In this document: in pieces, positions 1-6,005 of the stretch
Layout of the letters: each line of letters starts with the position of its first letter
Numbering within the stretch: the stretch's first letter is position 1
Assembly: GCA_024280535.1 (NCBI GenBank)
Contig: JAJRPY010000061.1
Span: forward strand, 1 to 6,673
Length of the DNA: 6,673 nucleotides
Source: Gammaproteobacteria bacterium
GTDB lineage: Bacteria; Pseudomonadota; Gammaproteobacteria; PS1; Pseudothioglobaceae
Reading direction: 5' to 3'
Made by a program: the position numbers and the translations under genes
The notes under the pieces: generated by a model
Database searches by the model: none
Seen by the model: only the letters and a program-made list of their open reading frames with translations
What the model was told of the DNA's origin: nothing

Positions 1-2
1 AT

Positions 3-140
3 CTTGGCTTAATTCCGCCCAAGGGGTTTCCTCTTCCATTGGTTAGTTATGGCGGATCCAGTATGATTTTTGTACTCATTTCACTGGGAATTTTACTAAG
101 AATTGATATGGAAAATCACAGCAAATATGCCAAAAAATAA
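3..140 (+). CDS. ftsW: Cell division protein FtsW, C-terminal end (partial)
   Basis: The frame beginning at base 3 is open from the window edge and ends at TAA 138-140, giving 45 residues. It contains [11 protein letters not shown] followed by a hydrophobic stretch ([12 protein letters not shown]) and RID, the hallmark end of the FtsW/RodA/SpoVE (SEDS) family: the conserved Ser-Tyr-Gly-Gly-Ser-Ser loop, the last membrane helix and a short charged cytoplasmic tail (ENHSKYAKK). FtsW is the inner-membrane, lipid II-polymerising glycosyltransferase of the divisome. Assignment to FtsW rather than RodA rests on the downstream murG, the standard neighbour of ftsW in dcw clusters, and on similarity of the tail to the E. 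coli protein as remembered. The last 14 bases overlap the preferred murG start, which suggests translational coupling. Most of the gene lies outside the window. Confidence 0.88.
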   Translation, partial: LGLIPPKGFPLPLVSYGGSSMIFVLISLGILLRIDMENHSKYAKK

Positions 141-1167
141 CACCTCCACAAACAAAACAATACTCATTATGGCTGGCGGCACAGGTGGGCATATCTTTCC
201 CGCATTGGCAATTGTCAACGAACTAAAAAAACACAACATTAAGATTGAATGGCTTGGCTCCAAACACGGCATGGAAAATACCATTGTGCCCAAATACGGC
301 ATCAAATTACACCGCGTTAATGCCGTTGGATTGCGGGGTAAAAATATGATCAGCCTTATTAAAGCCCCGTTTCAATTAGCACTGGCTAGTATTCAAGTAG
401 CCAAAGTTTTTGCCCGCATAAAACCTGATGTGGTGTTGGGGATGGGTGGTTTTGCTTCGGGCATTGGCGGGCTAATGGCTTGGCTTTATCGGGTGCCTTT
501 GTTTATTCATGAGCAAAATTCAATTCCTGGCACCACCAATCGATTATTATCCAAAATTGCCAAACAAAGTTTTCAAGCATTTGATCACAGCTTCAAACCC
601 AGTATTAATGCGCTAACAGTCGGCAACCCTGTGGTTTTTACCGCTAAAAAATCAGGCTCTGACAATAAAAAATTAAACTTACTTATCATTGGCGGCAGTC
701 TGGGTGCCAAGCCTATTAACGAGGTAGTGACCCAATTAGAGATCAAGGTGAATATTTGGCATCAAACGGGGCAATTGCACTTTAAAAACGTCCAATCTCA
801 ATACAGCAACAAACCTGTCAAAATAACGGCTTTTATTGATGATATGGCTAAGGCTTACGCTTGGGCAGATGTGGTATTGTGTCGAGCAGGAGCAATGACG
901 GTTTCTGAGCTAATGCTAAGTGCTACACCAAGTATTTTAATTCCTTTGCCCTATGCAATTGACAATCATCAATTCTATAATGCCAAAATTTTGGCAGACG
1001 CAAAAGCCGGTATTTTGATTGAGCAGCAAAATTTGAGCGTTGATTTACTTGAAAAAACATTGCTTGATTTAGAGCAAACTACACTTAACAAAATGTCCGC
1101 TAATGCCTTGACACTAGCCAAGCCAAACGCCGCCATTGAAATATCAAACTATTTGCTTGACGCTTAA
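127..1167 (+). CDS. murG: UDP-N-acetylglucosamine--N-acetylmuramyl-(pentapeptide) pyrophosphoryl-undecaprenol N-acetylglucosamine transferase (MurG)
   Basis: MurG adds GlcNAc to lipid I to make lipid II on the cytoplasmic face of the inner membrane, the last intracellular step of peptidoglycan synthesis. From ATG 127 the protein is 346 residues, the usual family length. The N-terminal Rossmann domain has the glycine loop GGTGGH (17-22), a second glycine loop GMGGFASG (105-112) and HEQN (128-131). The C-terminal nucleotide-sugar domain has GGSLGA (189-194), HQTG (212-215), RAGAMTVSE (253-261) and the His-Gln pair at 281-282, all typical of GT-B family 28. The frame is open to TTG 103, but ATG 127 gives the expected short leader before GGTGGH. 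It overlaps the ftsW stop by 14 bases and has only a weak Shine-Dalgarno, so coupling to ftsW is likely. The following gene is bioB on the opposite strand, not murC. Confidence 0.96.
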   Translation: MPKNNTSTNKTILIMAGGTGGHIFPALAIVNELKKHNIKIEWLGSKHGMENTIVPKYGIKLHRVNAVGLRGKNMISLIKAPFQLALASIQVAKVFARIKPDVVLGMGGFASGIGGLMAWLYRVPLFIHEQNSIPGTTNRLLSKIAKQSFQAFDHSFKPSINALTVGNPVVFTAKKSGSDNKKLNLLIIGGSLGAKPINEVVTQLEIKVNIWHQTGQLHFKNVQSQYSNKPVKITAFIDDMAKAYAWADVVLCRAGAMTVSELMLSATPSILIPLPYAIDNHQFYNAKILADAKAGILIEQQNLSVDLLEKTLLDLEQTTLNKMSANALTLAKPNAAIEISNYLLDA

Positions 1168-1221
1168 ACAAAACGCCAGCACTCATGCTAACAAAATATA
1201 ATTAAAAGCATCAAATTGTGT

Positions 1222-2181
1222 TTAATTAAGACTGGCACGGCTCATATTTAAGCCAAGTTTTTCAAACAAGGCCTTGTCGCTGCCCGTATCAGGATTGTCT
1301 GTTGTTAATAACTGATCGCCGTAAAAAATAGAATTGGCACCCGCATAAAAACACAAGGCTTGCATGGCCTCACCCATATCAGTCCTGCCTGCTGATAGGC
1401 GCACCACTGATTTTGGCATTAGAATACGCGCAACGGCAATCATCCTGACAAATTCAGTTTCTGATGGTGGCTCGATTTTTTCAAACGGTGTGCCTGGAAT
1501 GGGAACCAACAAATTCAGCGGCACACTATCGGGATGTTTTTCTAAATTGGCTAAGGATCTGAGCATTGAAGCTCTGTCTGTTTGCCCCTCCCCTAAGCCC
1601 AAAATACCGCCACTACAAACATTAATATCTGCATTTTGCACAGATTCCAATGTATTTAAACGGTCTTGAAAAGTGCGTGTACTAATGACGTTGGCATAAT
1701 TTTCCTCTGACGTGTCCAGATTGTGATTGTAATAATCCAGCCCTGCCTGTTTAAGCGTCAACGCCTGCGCTTGCGTTAGCATGCCTAATGTAACGCAAGT
1801 TTCCATGCCCATGGCCTTAACCCCCTGAATCATAGGAATAACCTTATCTAGGCTTTTATCCGTAGGATTTCGCCAAGCAGCTCCCATGCAAAAACGCGTA
1901 GCACCCTGATCTTTTGCTACTTTTGCCTGTTTTAAAACCAACTCAACATCCATTAATTTTTCGCGCGTAAGACCTGTATCGTATTTAGAGCTTTGCGAGC
2001 AATAGGAACAATCTTCTGGGCAGGCACCTGTTTTAATATTCAATAGTGAGCTTACTTGCACATAATTTGGATCAAAATTTTCCCTATGAATATTATGCGC
2101 TTTGAACAATAAATCATTAAATGGCAATGCAAATAATGCCTCAACTTCATCAAGTTTCCAGTTGTTTCTTAATTGTGTCAT
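1222..2181 (-). CDS. bioB: Biotin synthase (radical SAM)
   Basis: BioB inserts sulfur into dethiobiotin to form biotin, using S-adenosylmethionine, a [4Fe-4S] cluster and a sacrificial [2Fe-2S] cluster. The protein has 319 residues, slightly shorter than E. coli BioB (346) at the C-terminus. The radical-SAM motif CPEDCSYC supplies Cys54, Cys58 and Cys61. The [2Fe-2S] ligands are all present: Cys98 (in RFCMGAAWR), Cys129 (METCVTLG), Cys189 ([12 protein letters not shown]) and Arg261 (RLSAGR). YYNHNLDTS and [11 protein letters not shown] are further family signatures. The enzyme therefore looks fully functional. It is a single-gene unit: no other bio gene is adjacent, murG converges on it, and a terminator separates it from the upstream glnA. 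I see no good Shine-Dalgarno before the ATG (complement of 2179-2181). A possible operator lies about 45 bases upstream. Confidence 0.97.
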   Translation of the reverse strand: MTQLRNNWKLDEVEALFALPFNDLLFKAHNIHRENFDPNYVQVSSLLNIKTGACPEDCSYCSQSSKYDTGLTREKLMDVELVLKQAKVAKDQGATRFCMGAAWRNPTDKSLDKVIPMIQGVKAMGMETCVTLGMLTQAQALTLKQAGLDYYNHNLDTSEENYANVISTRTFQDRLNTLESVQNADINVCSGGILGLGEGQTDRASMLRSLANLEKHPDSVPLNLLVPIPGTPFEKIEPPSETEFVRMIAVARILMPKSVVRLSAGRTDMGEAMQALCFYAGANSIFYGDQLLTTDNPDTGSDKALFEKLGLNMSRASLN

Positions 2182-2225
2182 ACAGATATTTGATAGATAA
2201 TTAGGCTGAGTATTTTAACTTAATC

Positions 2226-2241
2226 TGGCTAACCTTAGCCA
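2226..2241. promoter_or_regulatory. Inverted repeat upstream of bioB, possible operator
   Basis: TGGCTAA-CC-TTAGCCA is a perfect inverted repeat with 7-bp arms and a 2-bp centre. It lies between the glnA terminator and the bioB start, about 45 bases before the ATG, where an operator would sit. It does not match the BirA, BioR or BioQ operators as I remember them. It lacks a T-run, so it is not a second terminator. The regulatory role is inferred from position and symmetry only. Confidence 0.3.
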
Positions 2242-2242
2242 T

Positions 2243-2270
2243 AAAAAAACCGTGCAATTGCACGGTTTTT
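2243..2270 (-). terminator. Rho-independent terminator of glnA
   Basis: A perfect palindrome CCGTGCAATTGCACGG (2250-2265) is flanked by seven A on the left (2243-2249) and five T on the right (2266-2270). Read on the - strand this is a GC-rich stem followed by a seven-U tract, about 25 bases after the glnA stop codon. The A-run before the stem can also pair with the U-tract and extend it. It should insulate bioB from glnA transcription, so bioB needs its own promoter. The symmetry would also permit termination of any + strand transcript. Confidence 0.9.
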
Positions 2271-2290
2271 ATTGAACTTAAATTAAGCGA

Positions 2291-3706
2291 CTACAGGCTG
2301 TAGTACATATCAAATTCAACAGGATGCGGCGCTGAACGCATAGCATTCACTTCTTTCATTTTAAGCTCAATGAAAGAATCAATGACGTTATCCGTAAACA
2401 CACCACCTGAGGTTAAGAAATCACGATCCTCATTAAGTGCATCAAGTGCCTGTTCTAAAGAATTACACACCTTAGGAATCTTGGCTTTTTCTGCATTGGA
2501 TAATTCATACAAATCACCATCTTCAGGCTTGCCTGGGTGAATTTTATTTTTAATACCATCAAGACCCGCCATTAACATAGCCGAAAATGCCAAATATGGA
2601 TTGGCAGTATTGTCCGGAAAACGCACTTCAATACGACGACCTAACGGGTTGCCCACATAAGGAATACGAATGGCAGCAGAGCGGTTTTTAGCAGAATATG
2701 CCAGCATTTCAGGCGCTTCATAACCAGGCACTAAGCGCTTATAAGAGTTGGTTGATGCGTTGGTAAAAGCGTTTAACGCCCGAGCATGCTTAATAATGCC
2801 GCCAATATAAAACAACGCCATTTCACTTAAATTACCGTACTCATCGCCATCAAATAAATTAACCCCGTCTTTAGCAATGGATTGATGCACATGCATACCA
2901 TTACCATTATCCACCGCAATTGGCTTAGGCATAAAAGTGGCAGTTTTGTTATACATATGAGCAACGTTATGAATACAATATTTAAGGATTTGCGTCTCAT
3001 CAGCCTTTTTAACCAAGGTATTAAATTTAGCACCAATTTCACATTGACCTGCCGTGCCTACTTCATGGTGATGCACTTCGGTTTCCACACCCATTTCTTC
3101 AATTGCCAAGCACATTTCTGATCTAAGGTCGTGTAATGAATCTACTGGTGGAACGGGGAAATAACCGCCTTTAACGTTTGGACGATGGCCTTTATTGCCA
3201 CCTTCTAAATCAGAGCCTGACTCCCAATCTGCCTCTGCAGAATGAATTTCATAAAACGCCCTACCCATGCCAAATCCAGTATCCCATTTAACACTGTCAA
3301 ACACGAAAAATTCATTTTCATTGCCAAAATAAGCAGTATCGCCAACGCCTGAATCTTGCATATATTTTTCCGCACGCTTGGCAATTGAACGAGGGTCTTT
3401 CTCGTAACCCTGCATATTGCTTGGCTCAATAATATCGCAACGTACAATCAATGTGGACTCTTGTGTGAACGGATCCATCACGCAAGCACTGGTGTCTGGC
3501 ATTAAAATCATATCAGATTCGTTAATGTCTTTCCAACCTGTGATTGAAGAGCCGTCAAACATTTGCCCTTCTTCAAATTTGCCCTCATTAACCGTATGGG
3601 CTGGCACACTAACATGGTGTTCTTTACCATGCGTATCGGTAAAACGGAAATCAACGAATTTAACTTCGTTGTCTTTAATCATCTTCATTACATCTTTGGC
3701 AGACAT
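2291..3706 (-). CDS. glnA: Glutamine synthetase type I (GSI-beta)
   Basis: GlnA makes glutamine from glutamate, ammonia and ATP, the main route of ammonium assimilation, as a cytoplasmic dodecamer. The 471 residues match E. coli GlnA (469). An N-terminal beta-grasp domain ends with FDGSSI (50-55), including the active-site Asp51. The catalytic domain holds the metal ligands Glu130 and Glu132 (GNENEFF), Glu215 and Glu223, His272 in the ATP-binding stretch [16 protein letters not shown] (261-276), Glu330, and Glu360 in RRIEVRFPD. Tyr400 in DLYELS corresponds to the adenylylated Tyr397 of enterics, so the enzyme can probably be switched off by GlnE. The C-terminus [11 protein letters not shown] is typical. 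The start codon follows a strong Shine-Dalgarno sequence (AAGGAG, complement of 3712-3717) at five-base spacing. The gene is monocistronic: its own promoter precedes it and a terminator follows. No glnL/glnG genes adjoin it. Confidence 0.98.
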   Translation of the reverse strand: MSAKDVMKMIKDNEVKFVDFRFTDTHGKEHHVSVPAHTVNEGKFEEGQMFDGSSITGWKDINESDMILMPDTSACVMDPFTQESTLIVRCDIIEPSNMQGYEKDPRSIAKRAEKYMQDSGVGDTAYFGNENEFFVFDSVKWDTGFGMGRAFYEIHSAEADWESGSDLEGGNKGHRPNVKGGYFPVPPVDSLHDLRSEMCLAIEEMGVETEVHHHEVGTAGQCEIGAKFNTLVKKADETQILKYCIHNVAHMYNKTATFMPKPIAVDNGNGMHVHQSIAKDGVNLFDGDEYGNLSEMALFYIGGIIKHARALNAFTNASTNSYKRLVPGYEAPEMLAYSAKNRSAAIRIPYVGNPLGRRIEVRFPDNTANPYLAFSAMLMAGLDGIKNKIHPGKPEDGDLYELSNAEKAKIPKVCNSLEQALDALNEDRDFLTSGGVFTDNVIDSFIELKMKEVNAMRSAPHPVEFDMYYSL

Positions 3707-3975
3707 AGTTTCTCCTTATGTAGTTAATTGTTTATATTGGCTGACATTCTTTGTCAAACAGGCGCACCATTACGCACAAATTTTCTTTGTTTCAACTCAA
3801 ATACAGGGCAAAAACAAGCTAATAATTCTACCCTATTTTTTTATAAAGATGTTGTTTTCATTGCACCAAAATCCAAAAATAATAACATGCTCCAGCTAAA
3901 AAACCCTTCAGACAGTTTTGCTTTAAAGTTGATTATACGGGCAGTGAAACAAAGAGCGAAGGTGATGCTATAACA
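3707..3975. other. 269-bp gene-free region between the HxlR gene and glnA
   Basis: This AT-rich stretch holds the glnA leader and promoter at its left end and no convincing gene. A + strand open frame (3728-3973) runs through it but is antisense to the glnA promoter, lacks a Shine-Dalgarno and gives a protein of no recognisable family. The only notable structure is an exact 11-bp inverted repeat pair, TCTTTGTTTCA at 3784-3794 and TGAAACAAAGA at 3945-3955. No clear terminator follows the HxlR gene, so read-through into glnA is possible. Confidence 0.5.
3731..3757 (-). promoter_or_regulatory. Probable sigma70 promoter of glnA
   Basis: On the - strand a consensus -35 TTGACA (complement of 3752-3757) is followed after 15 bases by TATAAA (complement of 3731-3736). 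The spacing is short for sigma70, but an alternative -10 shifted by two bases gives 17. Transcription would start near 3724, leaving a leader of about 20 bases that just contains the strong Shine-Dalgarno. I found no TGGCAC-N5-TTGC sigma54 element upstream of glnA, unlike enteric glnAp2. A small inverted repeat, TGACA-N5-TGTCA (3742-3756), overlaps the -35 box. Confidence 0.55.
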
Positions 3976-4260
3976 CTATTTTTGGTAATTTTTCCCCCAT
4001 TCTTCTAACGATAAAATCGTCTTTTTAAGGGATTTCCCCTGTTTTGTTAAACTGTATTCTACTTTGGGTGGCACAACTTTATACACCTCTCGATGCACCA
4101 ACCCATCATCTTCAAGTTCTCTTAATTGCTTAGTCAGCATCCTTTGGGTAATGTTTGGCATAAACTTTTTTAACTCGCCAAATCTTTTTGTATCCTTAAT
4201 TAAATGATAAAGAATGACCCCCTTCCATTTGCCACCAATTAGACTCAAGGTCAATTCCAC
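3976..4260 (-). CDS. HxlR-family (DUF24/YodB-like) winged-helix transcriptional regulator, start region damaged or unusual
   Basis: The 94 residues from GTG (complement of 4258-4260) are a nearly complete HxlR winged-helix domain: [19 protein letters not shown] at the start, the recognition-helix region [20 protein letters not shown], the wing [20 protein letters not shown], and the closing helix with LEEWG. Family members such as YodB and HypR sense quinones, diamide or other electrophiles through a conserved N-terminal Cys and usually repress nearby nitroreductase or quinone reductase genes. That arrangement fits the divergent operon here. The Cys lies upstream of the GTG: in frame before it are codons for Q-R-G-E-H-C-P (TGC = complement of 4264-4266). 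Further upstream are N-K-S-K and then TGA (complement of 4294-4296), with no ATG, GTG or TTG between. A strong AAAGGAG (complement of 4297-4303) marks where initiation should occur. GTG is the first canonical start, but it loses the Cys and has no good Shine-Dalgarno. The gene may be frameshifted at its start codon, may use a rare start, or may contain a sequencing error. Confidence 0.8.
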   Translation of the reverse strand: MELTLSLIGGKWKGVILYHLIKDTKRFGELKKFMPNITQRMLTKQLRELEDDGLVHREVYKVVPPKVEYSLTKQGKSLKKTILSLEEWGKNYQK

Positions 4261-4302
4261 GGGGCAATGCTCGCCTCTTTGCTTACTCTTATTTCACTCC
4301 TT

Positions 4303-4322
4303 TAGTATACTTATAGATACTA
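4303..4322. promoter_or_regulatory. Inverted repeat, candidate operator of the HxlR regulator
   Basis: TAGTAT-N8-ATACTA forms a perfect 6-bp-arm inverted repeat just before the regulator's Shine-Dalgarno, overlapping the predicted -10 to transcription-start region of its promoter. The inner sequence TATACTTAT (4306-4314) recurs with one change as TATACTTGT (4353-4361) inside the nitroreductase promoter. Paired AT-rich dyads in the shared intergenic region are the usual operator layout for HxlR-family autorepressors. Binding by this regulator is inferred. Confidence 0.45.
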
Positions 4323-4349
4323 TATAACAAAAAAATGCCTACTTGACAA
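4321..4349 (-). promoter_or_regulatory. Probable promoter of the HxlR regulator
   Basis: On the - strand TTGTCA (complement of 4344-4349) and TATATA (complement of 4321-4326) are 17 bases apart. Transcription would begin near 4313, inside the inverted repeat at 4303-4322. The -35 hexamer overlaps the -35 of the opposite nitroreductase promoter almost completely, so the two promoters are back to back and probably compete. Confidence 0.45.
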
Positions 4350-4372
4350 TAATATACTTGTTATTTTAACAT
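4343..4372 (+). promoter_or_regulatory. Probable promoter of the nitroreductase operon
   Basis: A consensus -35 TTGACA (4343-4348) is followed after 18 bases by TAACAT (4367-4372), a 4/6 match to the -10 consensus. The spacer carries TATACTTGT (4353-4361), a near copy of the element in the inverted repeat over the regulator promoter, so a bound repressor there would block RNA polymerase. The leader of about 27 bases holds the Shine-Dalgarno AAGGA (4394-4398). Confidence 0.5.
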
Positions 4373-4405
4373 ACACATTTTTAATAAAGCTAAAAGGATA
4401 ACACC

Positions 4406-5059
4406 ATGACACACCAAATTATAAAAGACTTAACTTGGCGCCATTCAACCAAAAAATACGACACTGATAAAAAAATATCTGCCGAAGATTTGAGTGTAAT
4501 TTATGAGGCGATGCGTTTATCAGCCTCTTCTATCAATTCACAGCCGTGGCGATTTATCGTCATTGAAAGCCCAGCGGCAAGACAAAGAATGCACCAGACT
4601 TTTGCCCATAAATTCCAATTTAACCAACCCCATGTATTTGACAGCTCGCAAGTGATTTTATTTGCACACAATCCACGCTATACACGAGAAGATTATGCCG
4701 AAATTGTGGACAACGATATCGAGGATGGCAGGGCAAAACCCGAAGAAAGAGAAGAAAGCTTTGGCAAATTTTTCTTTGCAGAACTCAACACCGATGCACA
4801 AGGCAACACTACCCCCTGGACCAAAGCCCAACTGTATTTAGCACTGGGCAACACCCTACACACTTTGGCTCGACTTAAAATTGATTCAACGCCAATAGAG
4901 GGATTAGATATAGCGTTGCTTAATCAAGAATTTGCCCAAGAATTAGGGGATTATCAATGTGAAGTGGCTTTAGCCATTGGCTATCGACACACCGATGATT
5001 ACAATGCCAGTCTGCCAAAATCGCGCCGCCGCTTAGACAGTATTTTGCTTACAGTATAA
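4406..5059 (+). CDS. NfsB-like oxygen-insensitive NAD(P)H nitroreductase / dihydropteridine reductase family flavoprotein
   Basis: This FMN enzyme family reduces nitroaromatics, quinones and related electrophiles with NAD(P)H in the cytoplasm, as a homodimer. The 217 residues equal E. coli NfsB in length, and the FMN-binding landmarks fall at nearly the same positions: RHSTK (12-16), SSINSQPW (41-48), the aromatic triplet Phe122-124, LGNTLHTLARL (147-157), PIEG (163-166) and LPKSR with Lys205 and Arg207. The start ATG lies seven bases after AAGGA. It is the first gene of a two-gene operon with the flavodoxin-fold reductase, whose start is only four bases after this stop, and is divergent from the HxlR regulator. 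That context suggests induction by electrophiles or quinones. The natural substrate cannot be read from the sequence. The NfsB-like assignment is strong at family level. Confidence 0.93.
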   Translation: MTHQIIKDLTWRHSTKKYDTDKKISAEDLSVIYEAMRLSASSINSQPWRFIVIESPAARQRMHQTFAHKFQFNQPHVFDSSQVILFAHNPRYTREDYAEIVDNDIEDGRAKPEEREESFGKFFFAELNTDAQGNTTPWTKAQLYLALGNTLHTLARLKIDSTPIEGLDIALLNQEFAQELGDYQCEVALAIGYRHTDDYNASLPKSRRRLDSILLTV

Positions 5060-5063
5060 AAAA

Positions 5064-5621
5064 ATGCAAACGAAAAAAATATTACTAGTCACTGCTGGAT
5101 ATTCAATATTTGATGCCAAAGGGCGACTCAATGGATTTTTAAGTTACTTAACTGACAAAACCCTAAGTGCAAAAGGCTATCAAGTCAAAATTTCAGATGT
5201 CACCAAGGACACATTGAATATGGATAGAGAACTGAGCAAATTGCTTTGGGCAGATAGCGTTATTTATATTATGCCAATGATGTGGTTTAATATGCCTGCC
5301 CCATTGGTCACATGGCTTGGCGAGGTTTTGCTTTATGAAAAAACTTTTCTCATTACCGACCATTATGGCGAAGGAGGACAAGTGCCGGCTAATCAATTTA
5401 TGGTAGTCACCACTTCTAATATGAAAAGTAGCGATTTAGGCACGGGTTTTGTGCTAAAAAATGCAGCGCATATTGATGATTTATTACAACCCTTGATTAT
5501 GACTAATCATTATTTAAGTATTCGCCAGCAATTGCCAACTTTTCATGCAGATAACGTGATTGCAGGAGAGACTGATTGGATTGAAAGAGACTATATTAAA
5601 CACCTAGATAGTTATTTTTAG
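5064..5621 (+). CDS. MdaB-like NAD(P)H-dependent quinone reductase, flavodoxin-like fold
   Basis: Members of this Flavodoxin_2-type family (MdaB, KefF and relatives) bind FAD or FMN and reduce quinones by two electrons, avoiding semiquinone radicals. The 185 residues are close to E. coli MdaB (193). They begin with a Rossmann-like strand KKILLVTAGY (4-13) and a cofactor-phosphate loop region with GRLNGFL (20-26). LLWADSVIYIMPMMWFNMPA (60-79) parallels FLWADVVIWQMPGWWMGAP of MdaB, and LPTFHADNVI (157-166) matches the conserved LPTF-ANDVI segment near the MdaB C-terminus. No signal peptide or membrane segment is visible, so the protein is cytoplasmic. It starts four bases after the nitroreductase stop without a good Shine-Dalgarno of its own, implying translational coupling. 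Pairing with a nitroreductase under an HxlR regulator supports a quinone or electrophile detoxification role. The family is convincing; an exact MdaB orthologue is not certain. Confidence 0.85.
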   Translation: MQTKKILLVTAGYSIFDAKGRLNGFLSYLTDKTLSAKGYQVKISDVTKDTLNMDRELSKLLWADSVIYIMPMMWFNMPAPLVTWLGEVLLYEKTFLITDHYGEGGQVPANQFMVVTTSNMKSSDLGTGFVLKNAAHIDDLLQPLIMTNHYLSIRQQLPTFHADNVIAGETDWIERDYIKHLDSYF

Positions 5622-5633
5622 TTATTGAGTTTA

Positions 5634-5659
5634 AACCCTACCTTGGTCCTACTAGGGTT
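5634..5659. terminator. Weak hairpin between convergent units, possible terminator
   Basis: AACCCTA (5634-5640) and TAGGGTT (5653-5659) form a 7-bp stem with a 12-base loop, starting 12 bases after the quinone reductase stop. It sits where a terminator for the + strand operon should be. No real T-run follows on either strand, so it may be an inefficient or Rho-assisted terminator or simply a stabilising 3' hairpin. Confidence 0.35.
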
Positions 5660-5782
5660 GAGTTTAAGAAAATCACCAATTGAACAAAAATTGAATTTTG
5701 CTAATCATCCCTATTTATACAAAGGTCTCATTATTTTTGGACTAAAGCAATTCGTTTAAAAAAAATATCACAAGCGGTTTAC

Positions 5783-6004
5783 TTATTGCTTTTCCACCAT
5801 CAAAACAATCCCCTCTGATTTTTCCTCAATTGTCAGCACTTTATGCCCATGAACCTTACACCAAGCAGGTATATCATGAAGTACGCCTGGATCAGTTGCC
5901 AGCATTTGAATGGTATCACCTGGTTGGATGGTTTCAATCATTTCACCCAGTCGAATTACCGGCATGGGGCATAATAATTTTTTAACATCTAATCTATTGT
6001 TCAT
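5783..6004 (-). CDS. tusA: TusA/SirA-family sulfur carrier protein
   Basis: TusA-type proteins carry persulfide sulfur on a single conserved Cys, feeding tRNA 2-thiouridine synthesis in E. coli or, in sulfur oxidisers, the reverse-Dsr and Hdr-like pathways. The 73 residues show the family motif Cys-Pro-x-Pro-Val at 12-16 (CPMPV), with Cys12 the carrier residue. They then follow the two-layer sandwich pattern with IQPGDTIQMLATDPGVLHDIPAWC, which parallels [24 protein letters not shown] of E. coli TusA. The length is normal. ATG (complement of 6002-6004) is separated from the hemF stop by one base, and no strong Shine-Dalgarno is seen, so it is probably translated by coupling from hemF. Which sulfur pathway it serves cannot be told here, because no dsr, tusBCD or rhodanese gene is present. 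A long T-run on the - strand (complement of 5758-5765) follows the stop but has only a weak stem before it. Confidence 0.88.
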   Translation of the reverse strand: MNNRLDVKKLLCPMPVIRLGEMIETIQPGDTIQMLATDPGVLHDIPAWCKVHGHKVLTIEEKSEGIVLMVEKQ

Positions 6005-6005
6005 C

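Noticed and set aside
103..126. TTG 103 as the murG start
   Set aside because: It would add eight non-conserved residues and a longer overlap with ftsW. ATG 127 gives the usual leader length before GGTGGH.
1185..1211. ATGCT / AGCAT possible hairpin between murG and bioB
   Set aside because: The stem is only 5 bp with a 17-base AT loop and no proper T-run. It is too weak to call a terminator.
1364..1669. 101-codon + strand open frame inside bioB
   Set aside because: It lies entirely antisense to the well-conserved BioB coding frame, whose cofactor ligands are all intact.
3763..3868. Two GCACCA half-sites (3764-3769 and 3863-3868) reminiscent of NtrC boxes
   Set aside because: Neither has the partner TGGTGC at the required spacing, they are about 100 bp apart in the same orientation, and no sigma54 promoter is present.
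3417..3899. 160-codon + strand open frame largely antisense to glnA
   Set aside because: Most of it is the reverse-strand shadow of the well-conserved glnA coding sequence, and the predicted protein has no recognisable domain.
3728..3973. 81-codon + strand open frame in the glnA upstream region
   Set aside because: It is antisense to the glnA promoter, has no Shine-Dalgarno, has low-complexity content and resembles no family I know. AT-rich non-coding DNA can yield such a frame by chance.
5687..5699. AAAATT-G-AATTTT palindrome in the gap between the quinone reductase gene and tusA
   Set aside because: It is pure AT symmetry in an AT-rich gap and is expected by chance. There is no nearby promoter for it to control.
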